A stretch of DNA of 64,000 nt, taken from NCBI RefSeq assembly GCF_014192475.1, contig NZ_JACHXZ010000003.1:558001-622000 (forward strand). Direction: 5' to 3'. Below are positions 27,954-37,197 of this stretch, piece after piece. This DNA comes from Simiduia aestuariiviva. Lineage in GTDB: Bacteria > Pseudomonadota > Gammaproteobacteria > Pseudomonadales > Cellvibrionaceae. The notes under the pieces were generated by a model, which saw only the letters and a list, made by a program, of their open reading frames with translations, did no database searches and had not been told where the DNA came from. A program made the position numbers and the translations under genes. The stretch's first letter is position 1, and every line of letters starts with the position of its first letter.

Positions 27954-29306
27954 ATGCTGAAGCGACTTTTTTCCCTGTTCCCTTCCCGCTCGGGCACTGC
28001 CCGCCCCCAGAAAAAGCGGGTCGTCCCACGCGACCAGCACAGCATCTCGCGCGCCAATATTAGCCGCGGTGCGCTGTCGGCCATGAAGCGGCTGCACGCC
28101 GAGGGCTATGAGGCTTATCTGGTCGGTGGTGGCGTGCGCGACCTGCTACTCGGTGGCGACCCCAAGGATTTTGACATTGCCACCAGCGCCACCCCCGAGC
28201 AAGTTCGCCACCTATTTCGCGGTGCGCGCATTATCGGTCGGCGCTTTAAAATTGTGCACGTACGCATGGGCCGGGAATTGCTGGAAGTAACTACCTTCCG
28301 CGACAGCCACACCGAATCCGAAAGCGAGCGCGACTCCCACCAAGCGGATTCGGGCATGCTGCTGCGCGACAATGTGTTCGGCACCCTAGAAACCGACTCC
28401 GCCAGACGCGATTTCACCATCAACGCGCTCTACTACACCTCCAACGACTTCACCATCCACGATTACGAAGGCGGCCTAGAGGACTTGGAAAAGCGCCAGA
28501 TTCGCATGATTGGCGACCCCGAGACACGCTACAAAGAAGACCCAGTGCGCATGCTGCGCGCCGTGCGCTTTGCCGCCAAGCTCGGCTTTAACATCGAAAA
28601 AGACACCGCCGCCCCCATCGCGAAAAATGCCGAGCTGCTGAGTCAGGTGTCATCCTCGCGCCTCTTTGATGAAAGCCTGAAGCTGTTTATGGCGGGTTCG
28701 GCCACGGCCACCTTTGCCTTGCTGCGCGATTACAACTTGCTGCCCCACCTGTTTGCCCAAACCGACGCCATTTTACAGTCGGGCGACCCCGTGGCCGAAA
28801 AGCTCATCGAGCACGCGCTGGTGAACACCGACAAGCGCATTCGCAACGAACAGCGCGTTACCCCCGCCTTTATCTATGCCGCACTGCTGTGGCCCGCGGT
28901 GGCCAAGCTGCAAGATAGCTTGATGCGTGAACAGCAACTGACAGCGCCCATGGCATTGAATCAAGCCGCTAGCGCCGTGGTTAGCCAACAGTTAGCCGCC
29001 ATCGCCATTCCCAAGCGCTTTTTAATTCCCATGCGCGAAATTTGGGACCTGCAATTGCGCCTGCCCAACCGCAACGGCAAGCGCGCCTTTGCCGTGGCCA
29101 GCCACCCCCGCTTTCGCGCGGCCTACGATTTCTTGCTACTGCGCGAAAGTGCGGGCGAGGATTTCGAGGGCCTCGGTCAATGGTGGACCGACTTTCAGGC
29201 CACCGATGAGCAGGGTCGCGAAGCCATGGTGAAAAAACTCGGCGGCAATCGCCAGCGCGCCACGCGCCGCCGGCCACGCAAAAAATCGCCCAATCCACAA
29301 GCGTGA
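27954..29306 (+). CDS. pcnB: Poly(A) polymerase I
   Basis: 450 aa. Adds 3' poly(A) tails that promote RNA decay. Nucleotidyltransferase motif LVGGGVRDLLLGGDPKDFDIATSA with the catalytic Asp pair, plus the RRDFTINAL and DPVRMLRAVRFAAKLGF motifs of the bacterial PcnB/CCA group. The N-terminal basic leader (RPQKKRVVPRDQHSISR) and the Arg/Lys-rich tail (RRRPRKK) mark it as PcnB rather than CCA-adding enzyme. The stop overlaps the folK start (GTGA). Confidence 0.95.
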   Translation: MLKRLFSLFPSRSGTARPQKKRVVPRDQHSISRANISRGALSAMKRLHAEGYEAYLVGGGVRDLLLGGDPKDFDIATSATPEQVRHLFRGARIIGRRFKIVHVRMGRELLEVTTFRDSHTESESERDSHQADSGMLLRDNVFGTLETDSARRDFTINALYYTSNDFTIHDYEGGLEDLEKRQIRMIGDPETRYKEDPVRMLRAVRFAAKLGFNIEKDTAAPIAKNAELLSQVSSSRLFDESLKLFMAGSATATFALLRDYNLLPHLFAQTDAILQSGDPVAEKLIEHALVNTDKRIRNEQRVTPAFIYAALLWPAVAKLQDSLMREQQLTAPMALNQAASAVVSQQLAAIAIPKRFLIPMREIWDLQLRLPNRNGKRAFAVASHPRFRAAYDFLLLRESAGEDFEGLGQWWTDFQATDEQGREAMVKKLGGNRQRATRRRPRKKSPNPQA

Positions 29307-29791
29307 AGAGCGTCACTTGCGCCGTCGGCCTAGGCAGTAATTTGGGCGACCCAAAAGCGCATTTAGCCAGCGCCGTTGATGCGCTCGCGCAATTGCCAGA
29401 CACCGAACTCGTGGCTTGCTCACCGCTGTACCAAAGTGTCGCGGTGGGCCCCGAACAACCCGACTACCTCAACGCCTGTGCGCTGCTGCGCACGGCGCTC
29501 GCACCGCTGGCATTGCTGGACCAGCTGCAAGCCATTGAGCTAGCCCATAAGCGCGAGCGCACACAGCACTGGGGGCCGCGCACCCTCGATTTAGACCTGC
29601 TCCTATACGGCGATCAAACCATAGACCTGCCGCGCTTGAGCGTCCCTCATCCCTATTTGTGTGAACGCAACTTTGTGCTCTATCCGCTGCACGACATATG
29701 GCCCGACGCCACATTGCCCGACGGACGAACACTTGCATCCCTAATAACACACTGTACGATGAAAGGCCTGTCGCGGCTGGACGTACGCTAA
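29303..29791 (+). CDS. folK: 6-hydroxymethyl-7,8-dihydropterin pyrophosphokinase
   Basis: 162 aa, GTG start overlapping the pcnB stop by 4 nt. Folate pathway step before dihydropteroate synthase. Signatures: GLGSNLGDP at the N-terminus, the catalytic block WGPRTLDLDLLLYGD, and VPHPYLCERNFVLYPL. Same order as in pseudomonads (pcnB-folK-panB). Confidence 0.96.
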   Translation: MKSVTCAVGLGSNLGDPKAHLASAVDALAQLPDTELVACSPLYQSVAVGPEQPDYLNACALLRTALAPLALLDQLQAIELAHKRERTQHWGPRTLDLDLLLYGDQTIDLPRLSVPHPYLCERNFVLYPLHDIWPDATLPDGRTLASLITHCTMKGLSRLDVR

Positions 29792-29820
29792 CTGGCTAGA
29801 CCTGCAACAAGGAGCGCGCA

Positions 29821-30501
29821 GTGACTGAATTTTTTGACCTGCAACTGGATTTATCACAATGCACTTTGCCGCGGTTTATTTCCGTGGAGGGCCCTATTGG
29901 CGCAGGTAAAACCACCCTCGCAAAGCACCTGGCACGCACCTTTAACTACGACACACTGCTGGAGCAAACGCGCGAGAATCCGTTTCTAGAGCGCTTCTAT
30001 CGCGACCCCAAACACAGCGCACTGCCCACCCAATTGTACTTTTTGTTTCAGCGCGCCCAACAGTTGCACGACCTCAAGCAGGACGACCTCTTTGAACCCG
30101 TGCGCGTGTCAGACTTTTTAATGGAACGCGATCAACTGTTCGCCCAGGTCACGCTCGACGACGACGAATTTTCGCTCTACCAGCAGGTCTATGAAAAGCT
30201 CACCTTCGACAGCCCTAAACCCGAGCTGGTGATTTACCTGCAAGCTCCCACCGAAGTGCTCATGCAGCGCATTCGGCAACGTGGCAACGCCGTTGAACAA
30301 CTGATTAGCCACGACTACCTCAATCGGCTCAACGATGCCTACATGCGTTTTTTCCACTTCTACGATGCGGCACCGCTGTTGATCGTGAACGCCACGGATC
30401 TAGACTTGAGCACCAACGCCGATCACTATGCGCAACTGGTGGACTACCTGCTCAATATTAAATCCGGTCGCCACTACTACAACCCCACCCCCAAGCTGTA
30501 A
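29821..30501 (+). CDS. Deoxynucleoside kinase family protein
   Basis: 226 aa, GTG start preceded by AAGGAG. P-loop GPIGAGKTTLA at about 24-34; the DFLMERDQLFA motif corresponds to the catalytic Glu/Arg region of deoxyadenosine/deoxycytidine kinases; LIDR-like RIRQRGNAVEQLI forms the lid. It likely phosphorylates a deoxynucleoside for salvage, but substrate preference cannot be read. It lies between folK and panB, a location I recall from other gammaproteobacteria. Confidence 0.88.
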   Translation: MTEFFDLQLDLSQCTLPRFISVEGPIGAGKTTLAKHLARTFNYDTLLEQTRENPFLERFYRDPKHSALPTQLYFLFQRAQQLHDLKQDDLFEPVRVSDFLMERDQLFAQVTLDDDEFSLYQQVYEKLTFDSPKPELVIYLQAPTEVLMQRIRQRGNAVEQLISHDYLNRLNDAYMRFFHFYDAAPLLIVNATDLDLSTNADHYAQLVDYLLNIKSGRHYYNPTPKL

Positions 30502-30513
30502 CGGGAGGCAGTC

Positions 30514-31341
30514 ATGCCCTACGGAAAACCCACAGAAGAATCCGCATTGGCGAAGCCCATAACGGTAAATACCCTGCGCAAAATGAAAGCCAGCGGCGAC
30601 AAATTTGTCACCGTCGCCCTGTACGATGCCCCCATGGCCGCCATGGCCCAGAGGTGCGGCGTACAAGTGTTGTTGGTGGGCGACTCGCTGGGTATGACCG
30701 TGCTGGGTTACGACTCCACCATTCCCGTGACCATGGAACAAATGATTTACCACGTTGAGGCGGTGCGTCGCGGTAACAGCAAATCGCTGATCATGGGCGA
30801 CATGCCGTTCATGAGTTACGCCACCACCGAGCGCGCCTTTACCAACGCCACGCGCATCATGCAGGCCGGCGCGCACATGGTAAAACTGGAAGGCGGAGAA
30901 TGGGTGGCAGATACCGTCCACAAACTCACCGAGCGCGGTATTCCCGTGTGCGGCCACTTGGGCTTGACGCCCCAATCCGTTAATAAACTCGGCGGCTATC
31001 GCGTGCAGGGCCGCGATGCGGGCGCCGCGAAAGTCATGCTGCGCGACGCAAAACTGCTCGATGAGGCCGGCGCAGATCTCTTGGTGCTGGAGTGCGTTCC
31101 CTCCGCACTCGCCCAAGAAATTACCGCCGCAGTGTCCATGCCCACTATCGGCATCGGGGCCGGTAAAGATACCGATGCCCAAGTGTTGGTTATCAATGAT
31201 ATTTTGGGGCTCACCGAGCACCCACCCAAGTTTTCCAAGAACTTTTTATTGGAAGCGGGCGACATTCCCGGCTCACTATTAAAATACGCCGACGATGTCA
31301 AAAATGGCATATTTCCCGCCGGTGAACACAGTTTCGATTGA
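30514..31341 (+). CDS. panB: 3-methyl-2-oxobutanoate hydroxymethyltransferase
   Basis: 275 aa. First step of pantothenate/CoA synthesis (ketopantoate from ketoisovalerate and methylene-THF). Motifs: LVGDSLGMTVLGYDSTIPVT with the metal-binding Asp, GDMPFMSY, VKLEGG, CGHLGLTPQS and GIGAG. panC does not follow; the next gene is MAPEG. Two weak hairpins lie at 31342-31436. Confidence 0.96.
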   Translation: MPYGKPTEESALAKPITVNTLRKMKASGDKFVTVALYDAPMAAMAQRCGVQVLLVGDSLGMTVLGYDSTIPVTMEQMIYHVEAVRRGNSKSLIMGDMPFMSYATTERAFTNATRIMQAGAHMVKLEGGEWVADTVHKLTERGIPVCGHLGLTPQSVNKLGGYRVQGRDAGAAKVMLRDAKLLDEAGADLLVLECVPSALAQEITAAVSMPTIGIGAGKDTDAQVLVINDILGLTEHPPKFSKNFLLEAGDIPGSLLKYADDVKNGIFPAGEHSFD

Positions 31342-31436
31342 CGCTCTCACGAGGTCAGCGGTAGTTACACTGAGAGCGGCACAAGAATGCGCCTGAACCT
31401 TCGGGCGCGCACACTCAAAGCGACGAGGACTACGCA

Positions 31437-31826
31437 ATGACACCCGAACTTAACTGGCTTGCTCTCACCGCACTGCTCACAGCGCTGATGTGGATCCCCT
31501 ACATTCTCAATACCATTCAGGTGCGCGGCTTATCCAATGCACTGGGCTATCCCGACGATCCCAAACCGCTCGATGCCTGGGCCACGCGACTAAAAAAGGC
31601 GCACTACAACGCCATCGAAAATTTACCGGTTTTCGCTGCCTTCGTGTTGGTGGCCCACCTCGCAGGCATTACCAGTCAATGGACGGTCTACGCCTGTGCC
31701 GGTTATTTTTGTGCACGGCTGGCCTACACCGTCGTCTATGCACTGGGAATTCCGGTGTTGCGGACGGTTTTATTTGCGGTGTCGTGGGTGTGCATTATGA
31801 CGCTTGCAGGCGCAATCTTGCTGTAG
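31437..31826 (+). CDS. MAPEG-family membrane protein
   Basis: 129 aa with four hydrophobic helices. The family (membrane-associated proteins in eicosanoid and glutathione metabolism) is indicated by KKAHYNAIENLPVFAAFVLVAHLAG and ARLAYTVVYALGIPVLRT. Bacterial members are mostly uncharacterised, and glutathione-dependent detoxification is only an analogy. Monocistronic, convergent with azlCD. Confidence 0.88.
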   Translation: MTPELNWLALTALLTALMWIPYILNTIQVRGLSNALGYPDDPKPLDAWATRLKKAHYNAIENLPVFAAFVLVAHLAGITSQWTVYACAGYFCARLAYTVVYALGIPVLRTVLFAVSWVCIMTLAGAILL

Positions 31827-31890
31827 CGGGGTCGCAGCTCACAGCGCAATATCACAAACATAAATAGCCCGGGTTGCACGCCGCTCAGAG

Positions 31891-31975
31891 CAATGCAGCT
31901 CGCGGCGATGCAACTCATGTCAACGCAACTCGATGCAATTCAAGGCAATGCAACTCAGGGTAATGCAACTCACGG
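31891..31975. repeat. Degenerate 15-nt tandem repeat after MAPEG gene
   Basis: Six imperfect units built on CAATGCAACTCA plus three variable bases, at 31891, 31906, 31921, 31936 (shortened to 10 nt), 31946 and 31961. The last unit overlaps the azlD stop. The tract fills the intergenic space between the convergent genes. Confidence 0.7.
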
Positions 31976-32299
31976 TAAAAGATACTGCATTAGATACAGC
32001 GTTGACATGCCGGCAACAACGGCGCCAATGACACTGCTAAAGCGCACGCCCACTGCAAAGGCAACCAGCGCAGCAACCAATCGTGCGGGATCGGGTTCGC
32101 CGCCCGTCGCCGGCGGCCAAATAACCAATGGCGTAATCAGCGCTGGCAACACCGCCACTGCCACATACCGCAAATGCCGCTGTACCCATTCGGGAATCTC
32201 ACGGTCGCCGACAATGCCCAGAAACGAAAAACGAATGAGATAGGTGCCTAAGCCCAAGCTGACAATAACTATCCAGAGGGTTGTGGTATCTATTTGCAT
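31970..32299 (-). CDS. azlD: AzlD-family branched-chain amino acid export subunit
   Basis: 109 aa from ATG 32299, overlapping the azlC stop by 10 nt; the longer open frame upstream is the azlC shadow. Four hydrophobic helices with the family pattern TYLIRFSFLGI...YVAVAVLPALITPL. Small partner of AzlC in branched-chain amino acid or related export. Confidence 0.9.
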   Translation of the reverse strand: MQIDTTTLWIVIVSLGLGTYLIRFSFLGIVGDREIPEWVQRHLRYVAVAVLPALITPLVIWPPATGGEPDPARLVAALVAFAVGVRFSSVIGAVVAGMSTLYLMQYLLP

Positions 32300-33006
32300 A
32301 ATTTGCGCGCCTCCACCCACAACTCGGCCTGGGCCCCGGCCGCCATGGCAAAGAGCGCGGCGATCAACAACCACAGGTTGTAAGGCATCCACGAAAGTAA
32401 CAGCGCACACACAATGGACACCAAGGCCGCCACCAGGTGGGGCAAGCTGCGCAACATGGGCGCCACCAGCGCGATAAAACAAATAGGAATGGCGAAATCC
32501 AGCGAATAATCTTTGGGTATCGCCTGGCCAACTACGGCGCCGATGGCAGAGCAGCCATACCAGAACGGGCAAATGATGGCGGCACAGCCGAAATAGTAGG
32601 CCAGCTTTTGCGCGAGGGTGAGCGAGGGCTCAGCCTCATATTTTTTTATGGCCACCGCAAAGGATTGGTCCACCATAAAATAGGCCGCCAATGCGCGCGT
32701 GCCGAAAGAGGCCTTGCCCAAATGCGGCACCAGGGCCGCCGAATACATCGCCATACGGAGATTGACGGCCAGCGCAGCGGCAATCACCACCAAGGTCGGT
32801 GCCTGTTCACTCAACAGCGCCAGCGCCGTAAATTGTGATGCACCGGCGATGACCAATACCGTCATGCCCATGGTTTCCAGCAGGTTCAAGCCCGCCTCGC
32901 CGGCCACCACGCCAAACAGCAATCCAAACGGCGCGATCACTAACACAAACGGACTGCAATCCCACATACCGCGCAAAAACGCGGATTTTTTGGCCGCACG
33001 GCTCAT
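32290..33006 (-). CDS. azlC: AzlC-family transporter, large subunit
   Basis: 238 aa from ATG 33006, preceded by AGGGG; a TTG at 33021 is a weaker alternative. Motifs typical of AzlC: PFGLLFGVVAGEAGL, GASQFTALALL, NLRMAMYSAAL and YFMVDQSFA. About seven TM helices. With AzlD it forms an exporter known for azaleucine resistance and branched-chain amino acid efflux. No Lrp-type regulator is adjacent. Confidence 0.93.
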   Translation of the reverse strand: MSRAAKKSAFLRGMWDCSPFVLVIAPFGLLFGVVAGEAGLNLLETMGMTVLVIAGASQFTALALLSEQAPTLVVIAAALAVNLRMAMYSAALVPHLGKASFGTRALAAYFMVDQSFAVAIKKYEAEPSLTLAQKLAYYFGCAAIICPFWYGCSAIGAVVGQAIPKDYSLDFAIPICFIALVAPMLRSLPHLVAALVSIVCALLLSWMPYNLWLLIAALFAMAAGAQAELWVEARKLCK

Positions 33007-33147
33007 AATCACCCCTACCAATCACTGCATCTCCCCTATCAACGAATTACAGGGCGAAGCACGCAACCCCAGATGGGTGCAGCGTTCGCGCAGTGAGCGC
33101 GCCGGTGATGTTGGAAAACAGGCAGAGTGGCGGGCTGAATCGCCAGC

Positions 33148-33663
33148 TTAGGCAGGGCTATAATTGCGGGCAACGCGCCCCAGCTGCCAATAGCAGATCG
33201 GTAAAAATACCGCCCAAAAGAGACTGATTGCCGCGAGCGCCCACACAGGTTCAGTCAAGGTAACGGGGCTAAGTTTGGCACCGCCGAAATAGGATAGCGG
33301 CGCAAAAATGGCCCCCAACACGGACGCAAGCAACAGGCGACCCTGCAGCCACGACAAACTGTGATGCAATGTGGCGAGAAACAATGGCCACATCGCTGCC
33401 AGCCAAAGTGGGTAAATGCCATGGGAGCCTGAATGCAGCCAGCCCAATGAAAACCACACGACGTCAAAGGCAATGCCCAGCATTGAAGCCACACCAATGA
33501 ACAGGGCCTCCTGCACAGGGTGCTGGGCAATGAATGCAAAGTGCACAAGCAAAAACAATCCAGCGATGGCAAAGGCCCAAGGGTTGTGAGCAAGCACAAC
33601 GCCAAACCAAGCGATCTGAAACATTAACGCATTGACAATTTTTCGCAGGTTTTCGGCTTGCAA
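33148..33663 (-). CDS. DUF2878-family membrane protein
   Basis: 171 aa, TTG start at 33663. Five or six hydrophobic segments. NALMFQIAWFGVVLA and GWLHSGSHGIYPLWLAAMWPLFLATLHHSL match the DUF2878 family, which is usually found with Cfa-like methyltransferase genes and ECF sigma/ChrR systems. Last gene of the leftward operon, 15 nt after the Cfa-like gene. Function unknown. Confidence 0.85.
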   Translation of the reverse strand: MQAENLRKIVNALMFQIAWFGVVLAHNPWAFAIAGLFLLVHFAFIAQHPVQEALFIGVASMLGIAFDVVWFSLGWLHSGSHGIYPLWLAAMWPLFLATLHHSLSWLQGRLLLASVLGAIFAPLSYFGGAKLSPVTLTEPVWALAAISLFWAVFLPICYWQLGRVARNYSPA

Positions 33664-33678
33664 ACGACGGCTCCGGAA

Positions 33679-34989
33679 TTAGCGCAGTGGTAATAAAGGC
33701 GGCACCGCCTTGGCGTTTGGCTTTGCCATTAGAATCTGCGCCGTACCTATGGCGCGCTCGCGAAAGCCACCCTCGCAGTAGCACAAATAAAAATCCCACA
33801 TGCGCACAAACACTTCATCAAAGCCACAGGCGCGCACACGATCAATTTCGTCCCAAAAGCGCGTGCGCCACTGGGCCAGCGTTTCGGCATAGTGCTGGCC
33901 GATTTCCTCTAATCCCACCATTTGCATATCCGTGTGATTGCGCAGGCAATCGCCAATCACACTGATACTGGGCAACGCACCGCCGGGAAAAATGTAGCGC
34001 TGAATAAAATCCACATTGCGATTGGCAAAATCAAAGCGCTGATCCGGAATTGTAATGGCTTGAATTAACATCAAACCCTGTGGCTTGAGCAATTTTGAGC
34101 AGGCAGAGAAATAGGTGGGATAGTATTTGTGGCCCACCGCTTCGATCATCTCAATGGACACCAACTTATCGTACTGGCCGGTGAGATCGCGGTAGTCTTC
34201 CAACAACAAAGTCACGCGATCCTCTAGGCCTTCACGCTGCACCCAGGCTTTAGCATAGGCGTATTGCTCTTTTGAAATGGTGGTGGTCGTAACGCGGCAA
34301 CCAAAGTGCTTCGCCGCGTGAATCGCCATGCCACCCCAACCGGTCCCAATTTCCAACAAATGATCTTGCTCTGATAATTGCAGGCGCCGGCAAATGCGAT
34401 CCAACTTGGCGAACGAGGCCTGCGCCAAGGACGCATCGGGCGTTTCAAAAATGGCTGCCGAATACATCATCGATGGATCGAGGAACAGTTTAAAAAAATC
34501 ATTGCCCAAATCATAATGTGCGGCAATATTTTTCCGAGAGCCCGCGCGGGAATTTTCACGCAACCAATGGAATCCCTTGAGGGCAATATGCTTTATATTG
34601 GTCCATCCACTGTCGAGACCATTGGTGGTATCTAAGTTGGCGCTCATCACCCGCACCACCGCCACCAAATCCGGGCTGCTCCAATGCCCCTGCATATAGG
34701 CCTCGCCGGCACCCACGGTGCCGGTCATTAACAGCGCCACATAAAAATCGGGATGATGCACATGGATAACACCATGCAATTGCGCAGCCGCGTCACCAAA
34801 ACTGTTGCGACGCCCGAGCTCTTCAATAACCAAGTGCCCCGTTTTCAGATCGCGCAAGGCACCCATAACCACTTTTCTGGCCATGCGCTGCAACAATGAA
34901 GTGCGGGCTTGCTTATCCGCGATCCGATTCGCAGAACCTGCATTGATCAATGCAGAACTTGCATTGGTGGCTTTGTTGATTGAAGCCAT
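33679..34989 (-). CDS. Cyclopropane-fatty-acyl-phospholipid synthase-like methyltransferase
   Basis: 436 aa; SD GGGAGG before ATG 34989. SAM-binding motif LLEIGTGWGGMAIHAA, with catalytic-region sequences AHYDLGNDFFKLFLDPSMMYSAA and VSIEMIEAVGHKYYP. It methylates unsaturated acyl chains of membrane lipids. In singlet-oxygen (ChrR) regulons, homologues either make cyclopropane fatty acids or act in furan-fatty-acid synthesis (UfaM-type), and the two cannot be separated here. The N-terminal 30 residues are Ala/Asn-rich and not conserved. Operon with DUF1365, FAD oxidoreductase, SDR and NTF2-like genes. Confidence 0.92.
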   Translation of the reverse strand: MASINKATNASSALINAGSANRIADKQARTSLLQRMARKVVMGALRDLKTGHLVIEELGRRNSFGDAAAQLHGVIHVHHPDFYVALLMTGTVGAGEAYMQGHWSSPDLVAVVRVMSANLDTTNGLDSGWTNIKHIALKGFHWLRENSRAGSRKNIAAHYDLGNDFFKLFLDPSMMYSAAIFETPDASLAQASFAKLDRICRRLQLSEQDHLLEIGTGWGGMAIHAAKHFGCRVTTTTISKEQYAYAKAWVQREGLEDRVTLLLEDYRDLTGQYDKLVSIEMIEAVGHKYYPTYFSACSKLLKPQGLMLIQAITIPDQRFDFANRNVDFIQRYIFPGGALPSISVIGDCLRNHTDMQMVGLEEIGQHYAETLAQWRTRFWDEIDRVRACGFDEVFVRMWDFYLCYCEGGFRERAIGTAQILMAKPNAKAVPPLLPLR

Positions 34990-35050
34990 TAACGCCTCCC
35001 TAAGAGTCTATCGTCATGTAATTGTGTTTATCGCCATGCATTTAAATGCA

Positions 35051-35920
35051 CTAATTGCCGTCGTGTTTGGCCGTATCAAAGGGCTCAACATCAACGCCCA
35101 TAAAATTTTCTTCACTCGGCGGTGGGCTGCTGTAAAAGCGTGCACCTTTTAGCCATAATTTCATGGCCTGCCAGTAAATGCCCACCAGTACTTTGGCCGT
35201 CATCCATGGAAAACGCCACACCAAGCCGTTTAACACCGATGACTCGGCGGGTTCGCGATCGAGACGCAGCAGCGCTTCAAATACCTTGCGGTTGCCGCCG
35301 CGCTCTTCAAATTGCGGCGCACCCGCAGCGAAATTCTGTAAGACTATACGCACCGATGCACCCGGCAGATGAGTGCGCCAGCGATATTGTTGCTGCATTG
35401 GCATAAATGGCGATACGTGCAAATCTTTGCTGAAGGTCACCGACTCATCTGGGCGTTGCTGACGATAATCCAATACATACACATGGCGCTTATCCCAGGG
35501 TGTGTTGGTGACTTCTGCCAGTACAGCGTCCAGCTGCTGACCGTCGCCTGAAAACACATAAAACACTGTGATGGGATTCATGCGCAGCCCAAAACAGCGG
35601 GGGTTGGTTAACATGCGTACAGGGCCCGCCGGGCAATACCCCAAGGTCTGTTGAACTTTCTGCAACACCGCTTCTTTGAGTGAAAGCTGCACATCACCGA
35701 AGTAATCTGCGCGTCGAATCCAAAAGGGTGCGGGACCGCGACACGACCAAAATGGCGAGCGTTTACACAGCGCCTCCAACTCGTCTAAATCGAGGTACGC
35801 CATGAACACGCGGTAATGGAATTGATGCACCTTGGGCGCCCAGCGCGCGTGCCACAGCTCGCCGGTGTAAATGCCGCTCGCTAAATCATCGGCCCGCGAA
35901 TCGGGGCGCTCTGGTTTCAC
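35051..35920 (-). CDS. DUF1365-family protein
   Basis: 289 aa from GTG 35920, overlapping the FAD oxidoreductase stop as GTGA, with GGGAG upstream. Family features: YTGELWHARWAPKVHQFHYRVFMAYLDLDEL, NPITVFYVFS and FSKDLHVSPFMPMQQQYRW. Soluble; biochemical function unknown. It almost always accompanies the FAD-dependent oxidoreductase and Cfa-like genes, so a role in lipid modification is inferred. Confidence 0.9.
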   Translation of the reverse strand: MKPERPDSRADDLASGIYTGELWHARWAPKVHQFHYRVFMAYLDLDELEALCKRSPFWSCRGPAPFWIRRADYFGDVQLSLKEAVLQKVQQTLGYCPAGPVRMLTNPRCFGLRMNPITVFYVFSGDGQQLDAVLAEVTNTPWDKRHVYVLDYRQQRPDESVTFSKDLHVSPFMPMQQQYRWRTHLPGASVRIVLQNFAAGAPQFEERGGNRKVFEALLRLDREPAESSVLNGLVWRFPWMTAKVLVGIYWQAMKLWLKGARFYSSPPPSEENFMGVDVEPFDTAKHDGN

Positions 35921-37179
35921 CAATTGACTCCCAACGCCTCGGCGACACGCACGCCACTGACCACACCATCTTCATGAAAACCGTTGGCCCAGTAGGCACC
36001 GCAAAACCAAGTGCGATTGACGCCATTAATATCAGCCCAGCGTTGCTGTGCGGCCATGCCATCCACAGTAAACACCGGGTGATCGTAGTGATAGATACCA
36101 AGAATTTTGTTGGGATCGATGGCCTGAGTGTGATTTAGGGTGACGCAGAAAGTCGTATCGGACTGCAAGCCTTGCAGAATATTCATGTTGTATGTCAGCG
36201 CAGGCTTAGCATGAGGTTCTCCCATGCGTTGCGCTAACAATCGCGTATTCCAACTCGCCCACGCCAATTTGCGCGTGGGCAGTTGAGCGACGTCGGTATG
36301 CAGCACAACTTCATTGGACTGATAGGGGATCGCGCCCAAGACATCGCGCTCCACTTCCGAAGCATCGCTGAGTAACGCCAAGGCCTGGTCACTGTGGGTG
36401 GCCAATACCAGCTGATCAAACTTCGCCTGCTGGCCATCGGCAAAGGTGAGCTGCACACCGTCTGGTCCGCGCAAGATGTTGGTAATCGTCACGCCCGTGC
36501 GAATCTGATCTTTAAAATTTTCTGTCAATGGCGGCAAATAGGCCTTGGAGCCGCCAACGAGTGTGCGCCATTGAGGGCGATTGTTGACGCTTAGCAAACC
36601 GTGATTGTGAAAAAAACGAATAAAGAACACGGCCGCGAAATCCAGCATCACTTCGTCGCCGGATGACCAAATGGCAGCGCCCATGGGCACTAAATAGTGG
36701 TATATAAATTTTTCGCCATAGTCATTTGCCTGCAGATATTCACGCAAGCTTGTCGTTGGGCTAATGCTGCCCGCTTGCCAGTGTGCCACGGCTTCGCGAT
36801 TAAAGCGCATGATGTCGCGCAACATTTTCCAAAACCCTGGGCTCACCAAATTCCGGCGCTGTGCGAATAAGGTGTTCAAATTGGTGCCGCTATACTCCAT
36901 ACCACTGGTCACATCGGTGACGCTGTAGCTCATTTCTGTGGGCCGCGACGCCACGCCCAACTGGTCCATTAGCTTGATAAAATTTGGGTAAGTCCAATCG
37001 TTAAACACAATGAAGCCGGTGTCGACGTCGTGCGACTCGCCCGCCACAGTGACCGTTTTGGTGGCGGTGTGACCGCCGATGCGATCAGCGGATTCAAACA
37101 CCGTCACCTCGTGGTGTTTGGCGAGCAGATGGGCAGCGGTTAAACCCGAAATACCGCTACCAACAATGGCAATTTTCAC
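35917..37179 (-). CDS. FAD-dependent amine-oxidase-like oxidoreductase
   Basis: 420 aa. Dinucleotide-binding motif IAIVGSGISGLTAAHLLAK at the N-terminus, followed by ESADRIGGHTAT (the RxGG motif) and a C-terminal FAD contact FCGAYWANGFHEDG. It belongs to the flavin amine oxidase/desaturase group that travels with DUF1365 and Cfa-like genes. A desaturase- or oxidase-type step on the lipid product is inferred, not shown. It starts 18 nt after the SDR gene. Confidence 0.9.
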   Translation of the reverse strand: MKIAIVGSGISGLTAAHLLAKHHEVTVFESADRIGGHTATKTVTVAGESHDVDTGFIVFNDWTYPNFIKLMDQLGVASRPTEMSYSVTDVTSGMEYSGTNLNTLFAQRRNLVSPGFWKMLRDIMRFNREAVAHWQAGSISPTTSLREYLQANDYGEKFIYHYLVPMGAAIWSSGDEVMLDFAAVFFIRFFHNHGLLSVNNRPQWRTLVGGSKAYLPPLTENFKDQIRTGVTITNILRGPDGVQLTFADGQQAKFDQLVLATHSDQALALLSDASEVERDVLGAIPYQSNEVVLHTDVAQLPTRKLAWASWNTRLLAQRMGEPHAKPALTYNMNILQGLQSDTTFCVTLNHTQAIDPNKILGIYHYDHPVFTVDGMAAQQRWADINGVNRTWFCGAYWANGFHEDGVVSGVRVAEALGVNW

Positions 37180-37197
37180 ACAGTCTCCTTGGCGAAT

